Assembly: GCA_036583965.1 (NCBI GenBank)
Contig: JAZBQD010000019.1
Span: 4,410,530 to 4,474,529 of the forward strand
Direction of reading: 5' to 3'
Length of the DNA: 64,000 bases
From: Prunella strophiata
Lineage: Eukaryota > Chordata > Aves > Passeriformes > Prunellidae
The notes below the pieces were generated by a model that was not told where the DNA came from, made no database searches, and saw nothing but the letters and a program-made list of their open reading frames with translations. The position numbers and the translations under genes were made by a program. Positions 12,786 to 23,690 of this stretch are shown here, in pieces. Each line of letters opens with the position of its first letter. Within the stretch, counting starts at the first letter, position 1.

Positions 12786-13370
12786 TGTCCATTCTTTTAC
12801 TTCTTTTCTCTGCCAAGGTTGGGATGAAATGCTCGAGATGGAATTTCTTGTTTGGATTTAGATGTTTATTAGTCCTTATCTATGTTACAGTCTCACAAAC
12901 CCTGAGCTCTACAGCACCTCACTCTAACAAACTACAAAATGGAGCCCCTCTCTCTCTCTACAAGGCCTTTTAAGGATAAAATGTCCAATTAAGAAATGAC
13001 ACCTCAATTATTTTTACTTTTAACTCAATAACTAATTACTTGTAGCTTGAAATGTGGACTTCTTTATCCAATTACACAAAATCACCCAAACCCATGGAGA
13101 AGAAGGTGAAGAAGGACCAGCCTCCACTCTAAAACCTCCATCTTGCTTTATATATATATATATAACTATATTCTAAAACTTTAAACTCTTAAGTTTTCCA
13201 CCATGTGATTTTACACACTTCTATTCAAATTCCACACCCACAATCCCAGTGCTTCCACAATTCCATTTTGGAAGCTTCTCCATGGTCTCAGGTCCAATGC
13301 AGTGTTCTCTTGGGGGTCAGTGCCTGTCAGCACAGAAAGTCTAAAATTCTCAGCAATCAGGGTTCCAACA
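12786..13370 (-). mobile_element. Solo LTR, endogenous retrovirus, older copy (LTR-A)
   Basis: A 585-bp element starting TGTCC and ending TTCCAACA on the plus strand. It is flanked by a perfect 6-bp target duplication GGACAC (12,780-12,785 and 13,371-13,376). It shares its internal order with the two LTRs to the right: a 'tgtttatt' block (polyadenylation signal on the minus strand), then 'gaagaaggtgaagaaggac', then 'aaaacctccatcttg', then 'ccatggtctcagg'. It is clearly more divergent. A (TA)n run lies at 13,149-13,164. No internal retroviral genes remain. The 6-bp duplication fits betaretrovirus-like (ERVK/ERV2) integration; the family assignment is inference. Confidence 0.82.
13149..13164. 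repeat. (TA)8 microsatellite inside LTR-A
   Basis: Uninterrupted TA dinucleotides within the older solo LTR. The two related LTRs to the right lack this run, so it probably expanded after insertion. Confidence 0.9.
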
Positions 13371-13419
13371 GGACACCTTGGCCATGAGCAGACAGAGTCA
13401 CAAAAAGGTTTTCCCAGTT

Positions 13420-14047
13420 TGTCAGGTCTCTCATGTGTCTCAAGAGACCCAGATATGTGTGTTGGAAAGTCTCTGTGTCCCAGCCCAAGAACCAAAGAAG
13501 GAGTCAGGAGTCTTCATTTACAGTCTTCAAGGCTGTTTATTTTTCCTTATCTATTACATTCTTTTCCTGACCCACTGAGCTCTGTCCAGCAGGTCAGTCT
13601 GAGGCACACTGCCCACCTCTGGGGTGCTGTTGTCTTTTTACACTAAAAACTACCTGTACATTATTTACAGTTATTTTCCAATACCTATCACCTATGTTAC
13701 ACAGTCCAACTCTACTCTGAACCAATCCAAAAGTGCCACCATCACCCAGAAGATGGAGGCTGTGAAGAAGGAGAAAGAAGGACAGAACACACCCAAATTC
13801 CTCCATCTTGACCTCTGAACCCTCATTCTAAAAAACCCCAAAATTCTATTTTTTCCACCTTGTGATAAACTAACTGTTACTCTACTTAATTTTTGTGGCT
13901 TGCAATTCTTCATATAAGGTTGGTAATTTTCCCCATGGCTCAAAATCAAATGCACAGGGGTCTTGGGCTCTGTGCCAAGGCCTCTGAGCCCCCTGCCAGG
14001 GGCTGGAGCCATCCAGGACAGCCAGAGGGATGTCCTGGGTTCTGACA
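13420..14047 (-). mobile_element. Solo LTR, endogenous retrovirus (LTR-B)
   Basis: A 628-bp element with inverted termini TGTCAG...CTGACA. The flanks are CCAGTT on the left and CCTGTT on the right, a 6-bp target duplication with one mismatch. It is closely similar along its length to LTR-C at 15,421-16,045. Both share 'gtctctgtgtcccagcccaa', 'ccactgagctctgtccagca', 'actacctgtacattatttac' and 'atggaggctgtgaagaagga'. On the minus strand it carries AATAAA (plus-strand tttatt near 13,538). No gag, pol or env remnant adjoins it, so it is a recombination-derived solo LTR. The family is likely ERVK-like because of the 6-bp duplication. Confidence 0.87.
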
Positions 14048-14876
14048 CCTGTTAACCTGTGGGAATAAACAGTGGCAAGCTCACTAGAGCAGCTTCAGTC
14101 ACTGAAGGAGAAGACAGCATCCTCCAAACAGAACTGAGGAAGATCCCAGCCCACCAGGAACCAAAGCAGACACACTTAGCTGAACGTGGTCACCAGCAGA
14201 GCTGCCAGCCCACAATCATCACCCCCATCTAAAGGAGGGAGGAGAAATGTTGCCTCACATTTGCAGAAAGCTTAAGAATATTCCCAAGGTCACACGAAAG
14301 AGCTTGTGGAACAGCAGAGAACTGAAACCAAACCTCAGACCCACTTTCAGCCTTAACCCCCAAACCACCCCTTGTCTCCCCTGCAAAGGCTTGGCTGGAT
14401 GGACTTGAGATCATTCTCAAGTTCTAAACAGAGCACAGAGGATGGAAAATAACTTCCAGCACTCACAATATTGTCCCTATTTAGCTAACAAGTATTGATT
14501 TCTTCCCCAGCCACTCCAATGCCGATGAAAGCAGCACAGATTTGGTTCTTTTGTTTAATTCCCTGAATCCAATCAGTTTTACTGATGCTACCACCAGACT
14601 CTGAGGAATGATTACCCATGTGCTATTTAAAGTCAGAGAGGTGCTTGCATCTCATTTTATTTGGGACCAGTGGGTTATGCAGGAAGTTTTAACTTTTCTT
14701 CCCTATTTTTTGTTCATTGTTGACAAAGCTCTCCCATGTGAAGGGACAGATCTCTGTAAAACAAGCTGTTCTCACAGCAAGAGAACAGATGATGCCTTGT
14801 TCTTCTACAGATTTATCTCTTTTCTACACAAGTGCAGAAACACTGCTTCCACTTCTGCCACAGTTCATCTCTCCAG
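14048..14876. other. Noncoding sequence between LTR-B and a CR1
   Basis: Unique-looking sequence separating two independent LTR insertions. No retroviral internal sequence was recognised, which argues against a provirus spanning LTR-B and LTR-C. Confidence 0.5.
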
Positions 14877-15092
14877 GAAGGAGAGATCTGGAGGGCTGGG
14901 CACTGCCCAGGCTCCCCAGGGAATGATCACAGCCCCAAGGCTGCCAGAGCTCTAGGATTATTTGGACAACACTGTCAGGCACAGGGTGGGATTGCTGGGG
15001 TGTCTGTGCAGGGCCAGGAGTTGGACTCAGGAATCCCTGTGGGTCCCTTCCAGCTAAGGATATTCTGGGATTCTATGGTTCTAGGATTCCTC
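14877..15092 (+). mobile_element. CR1 LINE fragment, 3' end, sense
   Basis: Same subfamily type as 3,841-4,061. It has 'aggctccccagggaatgatc', 'cagccccaaggctgccagag', 'gcacagggtgggattgctgg', 'gtgggtcccttccagctaag' and a short terminal repeat series (gattctatggttctaggatt). It lies between LTR-B and LTR-C. Confidence 0.9.
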
Positions 15093-15420
15093 TTGTAAAG
15101 CTCTTTCCCTGTCATTTCAAGCTGAAGGAGCTCAACTGGTCATACACGAGCTGCAGCTGAAGTTTTCCACCTGTGGCTGAGAATAACAGAAAGCAGTGGG
15201 GTAACAATTAATTCATGTATCATTTATTCCTTCTCCATGGGCAGATCTTCCCTCTCCCAGTTCAGATGCAATGAGCACGGAGCATTTGCCTGCAGTGTCA
15301 CCAGTTGTCCACATCTGTTGTGAAAATGATCTGTCCCAACTGAGATGACAAGAAAAGATGACAATTTATGAACTGCCAATATTTCTGTCCAGGTTTGCAT
15401 AAAGTAAAAAGCCCCAGAGC

Positions 15421-16045
15421 TGTTGGAGGTCTCTCAGGAGCTCGAGATGACCCCGATCTGTTTGAGAGTCTCTGTGTCCCAGCCCAAGAACCAAAGAAGG
15501 ACTCAGGAGTCTTCTTGTGCAGTTTTCCAGGTTGTTTATTATTTCTTATCTAACAAATTCTTTACCTGACCCACTGAGCTCTGTCCAGCAGGTCAGTCCC
15601 AGGCACACTGCCCACCTCTGGGGCAGTGTTACCTTTTTATACTAAAAACTACCTGTACATTATTTACAGTTATTTTCCAATACCTATCACCTGTGTTACA
15701 TAGTCCAACTCTACTCTGAACCAATCCAAAAGTGCCACCATCACCCAGAAGATGGAGGCTGTGAAGAAGGAGAAAGAAGGACAGAACACACCCAAATTCC
15801 TCCATCTTGACCCCCGAACCCTCATTCTAAAAAATCCCCAAATTCTACTTTTTCACCCTGTGATAAACTAATTATTACTCTACTTAATTTTTGTGGCTTG
15901 TAACTCTTCATATAAGGTTGGTATTTTTTTCCATGGCTCAAAATCAAAGGCACAGGGGTCTTGGGCTCTGTGCCAAGGCCTTTGAGCCCCCTGCCAGGGG
16001 CTGGAGCCATCCAGGGCAGCCAGAGGGATGTGCTGGGTTCCAACA
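15421..16045 (-). mobile_element. Solo LTR, endogenous retrovirus (LTR-C)
   Basis: A 625-bp element with inverted termini TGTTGGA...TCCAACA. It is flanked by a perfect 6-bp target duplication CAGAGC (15,415-15,420 and 16,046-16,051). It is highly similar to LTR-B but has a different target duplication, so the two are independent insertions and not the two ends of one provirus. The minus-strand orientation is inferred from the AATAAA (plus-strand tttatt near 15,535). No internal viral genes are present. Confidence 0.9.
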
Positions 16046-16051
16046 CAGAGC

Positions 16052-18424
16052 CTACAGGCAGGAGGGTCACGAGGCATCACTCCAAACCTCACAGCTGCAG
16101 GGCAGAAATAAACTTCAGAGATTTTTTACAGTGCTTACAATGCTCTGTATTTAAAACCATTCCAGTGGAAAATCCACTCTGCAGAGTGAATTTTCACACA
16201 AAGCAGAATCTCATTCAGGACCTTCTGCTTTAGTCCAGCTTTGGTTTTGTGTTGCCAAACTGAGGACATGCAGCCCTGGTATCATGACTGCAAGTGACAG
16301 AGAACTGCAAACCAGGCAGGATTGTCTGTGTGACTGCAACATCCAGATCCACCTGGTATCCCCATATCCTATACAGCCTTATCTACCAGCCACACTCATT
16401 GCCCCTCTACAAAAACCCTCCTCAAAAATCTCTTCAAATGACTGCTAGCCCATTCCTCACTTCCAGGATCACCCAGCCAGGGTCACCCTGGAAGTAGAGG
16501 CATAATAGAATTTCTATTCTGGAGCCCCCAGACCCAGCTCTCACTGCTGCTGCAGCACCTCTGCAATTTCCACAGCATCCTTAAGGAACAGGGATCTGGC
16601 TCACAGCAGAGCAGAGGCAGAGCCATCAGAATTCTGTGCCCATCAGCACACTTCTTTCCAGCAATTGTAAATCCATTATCAAATACACTCCCAGGCACAA
16701 TCTGGGACACGTGTCTGGCACACATGGCGCCAGGCTATAAATAGTCAGATATAGACAATCATACTCGATATAACAAAGATTATTTGATTAAGCTGAGGCT
16801 CTGCCCTGCTGAACAGCCTGTGATCAGTAGAGAAACCTTGTAGGAGCTGGCCAAGAGCAGCACAGCCATGTCCCAGGAGCAGGAGGATGCTGGAGGGCTG
16901 CAGTTACACCCCATGCCTTTGTAGTCTCATGTTCTTTTAGCCCACATGACCAGGGTATTTCTAGGGTTCAAGTAAATCCTATATGAATTTTCAGTGGTGT
17001 TTTTCACTGGTCCCTACCAGTTTTATTTGGGGAGTCAGGAGTAAGTCACTGCTCACTGCTACACTCAAAAAATATTTGGCTGGCAAGCACCAGTAGGGAG
17101 CACTTGAGCATTTGCAGCTGGACTTCCTAGAAGGAAGGCAGTATAAGGTCAAACCACTCTAAATACACAATATTTTCACTTTATCCAGTCTCTCTGCACA
17201 AACCACAGATGTTTAGCATCAGGGGAGCTGCATTACTCTTTTAGAGCTGCCACAGCTCATACACTGGGCATGAAATTGGAGCACATTCCCACAGCAGGAA
17301 GGCAGCAGGTCCTGCACTGCTGAGGTGACATGCAAAGCACTTCAGAGCCCAGCAGCCCCAGCCTCAGCAGGGCAGCAGAGCACAGGGCAGCAGACACTGT
17401 TTAAATGCAGATAAATCCAAGCACATGTGCTGAACCCACTCTATATCACACTCACCTTCTCAGAAACACTGACAGCAAGCTCAGGCTTTGGATTTGCCAT
17501 GGTCAGCCCACACCCTCACAAACCCACACTGCACTTTTCTTCCAAATTAGATTCTCACACTTTAACCCTACTTTGGTCAGCTGGGGCAAGTTTTGTGAGC
17601 CACATGTAGCAATCACACCCAAAGGCTGAAGAAACTAGCTTGGATTCTGTGCAGAACAGGAGCATTTGGAGCCTCTGGACCCTGTGTGGGGAGTCCAGAG
17701 CAGAACTCCCACCCCAGAGCTGCTCCTTGCTGCAGCTGACAGGGCAGCAAGCTCCTTGCCTGAGAACAAAAGAAATTTTGTATAAAACAAAGTACCTGCT
17801 GGGAACATCTGAGAACTGTGGTGCTGCTGAATCCTCTGAGTCACCAAAATCCATTTCTGAGGCTCTGAGTGATGTTCACACAGATACTGCCTACTATCCA
17901 GTCATGACAGAACTTCCACCTCTTGGTTCCCAGCTGGGAGGAGACCTATTTTGAGTGCCTGGACCCTCAGCCATCCCAGTGGCTCTGCAATACAAAAATC
18001 CTGAGTTCCAGCCCTCAGCAGCCCCAGGCTGAGCTGCTCTCCAGCTCACAAACAGATCTTGCAAAGCTACTTGATCCAGATGACCACATGCAACCTTGAA
18101 AGTATAAAACATAGCTGAAGAGATAAAGAAAAAATTAAAAGAATTTTTGGTCTACATATGCATTTTATGGGTTTAAGGTGGGGGAGAGGAAAGCAGGTTA
18201 TGGCCCATCTGATTTTCCATATTTCCTCAGTACACATGCATCCAACCCACAACAAGCTTAAGCACAGGACTGACAGGGAAATAACTGTGACAGAATAAAA
18301 CAAACAATTTGGGAAAAGCAGAGATGATTCCATTAGAAATCCTGATTTCCTCAGCGTTGTCTCCTGCAATCATTTAGCTTTGGTATCCAAGATGATGCAA
18401 ACTCAAGACTAGAATTTCAGCAGT
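16052..18424. other. Noncoding sequence, nothing recognised
   Basis: Unique-looking sequence. Open frames of up to about 104 codons on both strands overlap one another and show no recognised domain. I found no RNA gene or mobile element here. Confidence 0.5.
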
Positions 18425-18445
18425 GGATAAGGTGGTGGTTGTTGT

Positions 18446-18525
18446 ACTTGTTCTTCTTGTTGTTGTCCTTCTCCTTCTCCTCCTTCTTCCTCTTTGCTTC
18501 TTCTGTTTCTTCTGATTCTTCTTCT
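18446..18525 (+). repeat. Polypyrimidine TTC/CTT-rich tract
   Basis: About 80 bases dominated by TTC, CTT and TCC triplets, preceded by a GTT-rich stretch. The near-complete purine/pyrimidine strand bias is typical of decayed triplet microsatellites and can adopt triplex DNA. No coding role is suggested. Confidence 0.85.
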
Positions 18526-19966
18526 GATGTCTAGTAAGGGTTGAGCTCATACTACAGACTTTCTCAGAGTTTCTGAGAAATTATTTCCTTACCCTGCCTG
18601 CTGCATGCCCAGAACTAGCAAAAAAACTACCTTTCAATTTTAATTCAAATGAGATTGCAAGAGTTTGGATCTCTTTAACCTTCTGGATGGTCCACGAGGT
18701 TCAAAACCCAGAAGAGAATGAGATGAACATCACACACACAAAATGACAGCACCCCTCACTGACTGCCTGGTACCCTGAGAAAATGAGTTCTGAAAGAGGA
18801 TTATAGGAACTTGTGTCTGAAATCTGTGAATGAACAGCCAGCAATGTACAGGACAAGATGAAGGGCTAAAGGCCAAACCAGTACTTATTAACAAGAAAAT
18901 GGACTTGTTTTGAACTTGTCAGAAATGAACAAGAAAATAAATCAACACCAAGTAGATTCCATCACCTGTAATCCCTGCAGGAATGTGTCAGCAAGTGACC
19001 TCCACCTTCTTATCCAGCAGCAGTGAAATAAGAGAAGGGAAAGGGACCGACACCACTGATGCCACATCACTGATCCTGTAGTAAAAACATCCATTATTCC
19101 CAGGACAGAAGCTGAAGCTGGCAAGTGAAATGGGATTTTCTGTCCCCTGGAGAATCCCAAAGCAGCCAACAACATCACACTCATTCCACAACATTCCTCA
19201 CTGGAGATAAATTCATTTTGTAAGAAGCTGCAAATCTTCTGCAGGCAAAGCCTGCTTTTAGGGAGAGCTACTGGCTTTCATTAGCCAAGTTGATATATCA
19301 TCATTAAATCTGACACTTAAGCAATTCCAGCTACGAAGGGCCAGGGTTATTTTTAAAAAGTAGTATTAATCCAGAAGTAGAAGATTTCTCCAGCAAACCA
19401 CAAATGTCTTCAGTTAAAGTGGCTCAACTGCAAAGACCAAATTCAGCTGGAGAAGTTTCTGTGTTTCAGATTAGAAGCATTCCTTAGTGATTAATTAGTT
19501 TATTGAAGGCTTAGTGGTTTGTTTTGTTTTTTTTTTAATTGTATGCAAAGAATTATCTGGCTTTATTGTATTTATAATATGTTTCTGCAGCTCAACAAAG
19601 TCTATGTCCTATTCCCTAAAATAATAGGTTGTATGCTTTCTTTCTAAGGACAACAAATTGAATTAAACTGGCTGGGGAGCTGAATTCTCTTGAGAATTTT
19701 TATTGGGGATTTAATTTGAAATATCGACTTCTTGCAAGTAGCTCTCAATGCTTTTGTTAGAAATTGAGGAGAGGAGCAACATTCTGGAGATGGAAATTCA
19801 TCTGTAGACAGCCACTGGCTAATCTGAGTACAATTCTGAAAACCAAGCTTTGAAAGAATATTTTAGAAAAAAGCTCTGGTGACAATATTTGGTAGGGGAG
19901 CCCCCCAGGGCTGAGCTGTGTGGTCTGGGTGACATTGGTCACTGGACTCCAGTTTAAAATCTTCAG
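18526..19966. other. Noncoding sequence, nothing recognised
   Basis: AT-rich unique-looking sequence with a T run near 19,528. No gene or named repeat is supported. Confidence 0.5.
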
Positions 19967-20352
19967 GACAGATCATGAGGAGCAGCTGAGGGAGCTGGGA
20001 GGGCTCAGCCTGGAGCAAAGGAGGCTCAGGGGGGACCTTGTGGCTCTGCACAGCTCCTGACAGGAGGGGACAGCCAGGGGGGATTGGGCTCTGCTCCCAG
20101 GGAACAGGGACAGGACCTCCAATTTCACCAGGAGTGGGTTAGATTGGATATTAGGGAAAATTTCTTCACTGAAAGGCCAATGAAACAGGCTGCCAAGGGC
20201 AGTGTTGGCATCACCATCCCTGGAGGGATTTCAAAGCCATGTGGATGTGGCACTTGGGGACGTGGGTCATGGTGGCCTTGGCAGTGCTGGGGGAAAGGTT
20301 GGGCTCGAGGGTCTTGGAGAGATTTTCCAACGTAAGTAATTCCATGATCATT
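19967..20352 (+). mobile_element. CR1 LINE fragment, 3' end, sense
   Basis: One of the more complete 3' ends here. It contains 'ctcagcctggagcaaaggag', 'caggggggaccttgtggctc', 'agattggatattagggaaaa', 'tttcttcactgaaaggccaa', 'gatgtggcacttggggacgt' and 'gagattttccaacgtaagta'. A second CR1 in the same orientation follows after about 230 bases. Confidence 0.93.
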
Positions 20353-20584
20353 ACTAGTGCTAGTTCCTACTGGTATGAAAACTATTAATAAGCAAAGATC
20401 TGTTATAATAATGTGGGAATTCCTCCACAATGAAGATGACAACAAGTGCCACTCTTGGAATATTAACACAGACTTGGAGTACTAAGAGAGCATCAGTCAA
20501 ACAAAGTCTGCCCTTTATTAGTACACACAGGTTCCACCTCACCACGGGGTTTGCTCCACCAAACAATTAGTAAAGCTTTACACC

Positions 20585-20848
20585 AAAATCAGGTTGATTT
20601 ACACTGAATATTGGGAAGAAATTTTGTGTACAAGGAGGCCAGTGAGGCACTGGCACAGGTTGCCCAGAAAAGCTGATGGCTGACACAGCTTCTTGTCCTG
20701 GAATGTTCAAGGACGGGCTGGACAGGACTTGGAGCAACCTGGGATAGTGGAAGGTGTCCCTGCTCATGGGAGGGGGTTGGACTGGATGGCCTTTAAGGTC
20801 CCTTCCAGCCCAAACCAATTTGTGATTCTGTGATTCTATGACTGACAG
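20585..20848 (+). mobile_element. CR1 LINE fragment, 3' end, sense
   Basis: Carries 'tgaatattgggaagaaattt', 'gaggcactggcacaggttgc', 'ggatagtggaaggtgtccct', 'gggggttggactggatggcc' and 'aaggtcccttccagcccaaa'. It closes with tail repeats 'gtgattctgtgattctatga'. Its subfamily differs from the copy 230 bases upstream. Confidence 0.92.
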
Positions 20849-21654
20849 CACAGAGACCATTTCTTCCACCAGACACTTGAGGCCCTGTGCCAGCCCCTGC
20901 CCTTGAAAACTGAGCACAATTGGAAACCAAGTCAAAGATTAAAATCCCATTAAAGTCTAATACAAGGCAGAGGATAAACCCCAACCTCCAGCCCTACACA
21001 GTGACAGCCCTTACACAAATCCAGTCCTGTGCAACCACCACAGACATCCCCTGCAATGGATTCACTGTGTTCTCCTAATCCAGAACTGGCCTCTTTAGCA
21101 GCTGGCAGCAAAAAGAAAGTGCCAAGTCATCTATTTCCACATTTGGGGATGATGAAAAGCACTTGAAAATGCTCAGCACTTCTGCAATAATTATAACAAG
21201 CACAGTACTTGTTTTGGGAAAGTATAATGTATTCTGGGGAGCAGAATCACATCAAAGAGGAAGCTTTCAGACACTTCAAGGAGCAGAATATGAAGGCATA
21301 TATAGAGAGATATAATTATCACCACGGTCACAAGTCCCTCTTAGGCAAGGATCACAGGAAGGAGAAGCAGATAAGTGAAGCATTGTGGACACAGAGCTAA
21401 GGCTGTAAGCTGATGTAACATCAGCTCTCTCTACCTGGATATGGCACAAGCTGGGCTGCAGCACTGCATTTGCAAGATTTTCCAAGATTTTCTCAGCACT
21501 CCAACACACTAATCACAGGATAGCCTTTTCAAAGGTGAAAATCCCTGTTCCCTACTGCCCAACCTTCTTGCTACACCTGTTTGGGTGTCTGTGCATGTCT
21601 GTCTGTCTGAAAGATGCCTCCACCTCAGCACCTGATGGGTGTCAGGGCATGTGA
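20849..21654. other. Noncoding sequence with a two-copy seed of the 10-bp array
   Basis: Unique-looking sequence. At 21,473-21,492 it contains CAAGATTTTCCAAGATTTTC, about two copies of the 10-bp unit that makes up the array starting 380 bases further right. Confidence 0.7.
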
Positions 21655-21875
21655 AATAAAAATCCATGTCTGCAATTTTATCTGTAGCTCCAGGTGGCCC
21701 ATTGCAAAGGAAAGTCTTCATTGTTTTGTTGTCAACCAAACCAGGGACTTGCTTTAATCAGCATCAACAACTGCTCAGAATCTCATGTGGACATTCAGCA
21801 AGATGCACACGTGGAATTGCATGAAAAATTACTTTTATTTCACTTTTGGCAGAATCTAAGAATAGGGTGGATATG
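21655..21875 (+). repeat. Direct repeat, left copy, flanking the 10-bp array
   Basis: About 222 bp beginning AATAAAAATCCATGTCTGC and ending AGGGTGGATATG. It recurs almost unchanged at 23,379-23,601. The two copies differ mainly by single-base insertions or deletions (for example ccaggtgg versus ccagcgtgg, and gtggacatt versus gtgggacatt). I do not recognise it as a known transposon, and it shows no terminal inverted repeats. Confidence 0.95.
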
Positions 21876-23376
21876 CCAAGATTTTCCAAGATTTTCCAAG
21901 ATTTTCCAAGATTTTCCAAGATTTTCCAAGATTTTCCAAGATTTTCCAAGATTTTCCAAGATTTTCCAAGATTTTCCAAGATTTTCCAAGATTTTCCAAG
22001 ATTTTCCAAGATTTTCCAAGATTTTCCAAGATTTTCCAAGATTTTCCAAGATTTTCCAAGATTTTCCAAGATTTTCCAAGATTTTCCAAGATTTTCCAAG
22101 ATTTTCCAAGATTTTCCAAGATTTTCCAAGATTTTCCAAGATTTTCCAAGATTTTCCAAGATTTTCCAAGATTTTCCAAGATTTTCCAAGATTTTCCAAG
22201 ATTTTCCAAGATTTTCCAAGATTTTCCAAGATTTTCCAAGATTTTCCAAGATTTTCCAAGATTTTCCAAGATTTTCCAAGATTTTCCAAGATTTTCCAAG
22301 ATTTTCCAAGATTTTCCAAGATTTTCCAAGATTTTCCAAGATTTTCCAAGATTTTCCAAGATTTTCCAAGATTTTCCAAGATTTTCCAAGATTTTCCAAG
22401 ATTTTCCAAGATTTTCCAAGATTTTCCAAGATTTTCCAAGATTTTCCAAGATTTTCCAAGATTTTCCAAGATTTTCCAAGATTTTCCAAGATTTTCCAAG
22501 ATTTTCCAAGATTTTCCAAGATTTTCCAAGATTTTCCAAGATTTTCCAAGATTTTCCAAGATTTTCCAAGATTTTCCAAGATTTTCCAAGATTTTCCAAG
22601 ATTTTCCAAGATTTTCCAAGATTTTCCAAGATTTTCCAAGATTTTCCAAGATTTTCCAAGATTTTCCAAGATTTTCCAAGATTTTCCAAGATTTTCCAAG
22701 ATTTTCCAAGATTTTCCAAGATTTTCCAAGATTTTCCAAGATTTTCCAAGATTTTCCAAGATTTTCCAAGATTTTCCAAGATTTTCCAAGATTTTCCAAG
22801 ATTTTCCAAGATTTTCCAAGATTTTCCAAGATTTTCCAAGATTTTCCAAGATTTTCCAAGATTTTCCAAGATTTTCCAAGATTTTCCAAGATTTTCCAAG
22901 ATTTTCCAAGATTTTCCAAGATTTTCCAAGATTTTCCAAGATTTTCCAAGATTTTCCAAGATTTTCCAAGATTTTCCAAGATTTTCCAAGATTTTCCAAG
23001 ATTTTCCAAGATTTTCCAAGATTTTCCAAGATTTTCCAAGATTTTCCAAGATTTTCCAAGATTTTCCAAGATTTTCCAAGATTTTCCAAGATTTTCCAAG
23101 ATTTTCCAAGATTTTCCAAGATTTTCCAAGATTTTCCAAGATTTTCCAAGATTTTCCAAGATTTTCCAAGATTTTCCAAGATTTTCCAAGATTTTCCAAG
23201 ATTTTCCAAGATTTTCCAAGATTTTCCAAGATTTTCCAAGATTTTCCAAGATTTTCCAAGATTTTCCAAGATTTTCCAAGATTTTCCAAGATTTTCCAAG
23301 ATTTTCCAAGATTTTCCAAGATTTTCCAAGATTTTCCAAGATTTTCCAAGATTTTCCAAGATTTTCCAAGATTTTC
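21876..23376. repeat. Perfect 10-bp satellite, about 150 copies
   Basis: An uninterrupted run of ATTTTCCAAG, 149 full units plus partial ends, with no visible substitution or gap over about 1.5 kb. Three units make 30 bp, so no stop codon appears in most frames and very long artificial frames result on both strands (repeating FSKIFQDFPR or KSWKILENLG). These are not genes. Each unit holds a 5-base ATTTT tract at an exact 10-bp period, close to one helical turn, so the array is predicted to be strongly curved. The array is bounded by ~222-bp direct repeats. Confidence 0.98.
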
Positions 23377-23378
23377 GC

Positions 23379-23601
23379 AATAAAATCCATGTCTGCAATT
23401 TTATCTGTAGCTCCAGCGTGGCCCATTGCAAAGGAAAGTCTTCATTGTTTTGTTGTCAACCAAACCAGGGACTTGCTTTAATCAGCATCAACAACTGCTC
23501 AGAAATCTCATGTGGGACATTCAGCAAGATGCACACGTGGAATTGCATGAAAAATTACTTTTATTTCACTTTTGGCAGAATCTAAGAAATAGGTGGATAT
23601 G
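23379..23601 (+). repeat. Direct repeat, right copy, flanking the 10-bp array
   Basis: Near-identical to 21,655-21,875. It begins AATAAAATCCATGTCTGC two bases after the last partial satellite unit and ends at AGGTGGATATGG. Beyond 23,601 the sequence diverges from the left copy, where the satellite begins instead. Confidence 0.95.
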
Positions 23602-23690
23602 GCCTCATTTGAATGAAAGAGGATGAAAAAGTTTGGTGCACCTGAAAAAAAAAAAAAAGGTGACACAAAACCAAAATCGACTTGAAAGCC

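Noticed and set aside
13420..16045. LTR-B and LTR-C as the two ends of one provirus
   Set aside because: Each LTR has its own target duplication, the intervening 1.4 kb contains a CR1 and no retroviral genes, and outer flanks do not match each other.
16960..16982. tRNA-like B box (ggttcaagtaaatcc)
   Set aside because: Spacing within the box is wrong and no matching A box or cloverleaf is present upstream.
21694..23585. Open frames of 497-595 codons on both strands across the satellite
   Set aside because: They are produced by a 10-bp repeat without stop codons (30 bp gives a 10-residue period). They occur in several frames on both strands at once, so they are not genes.
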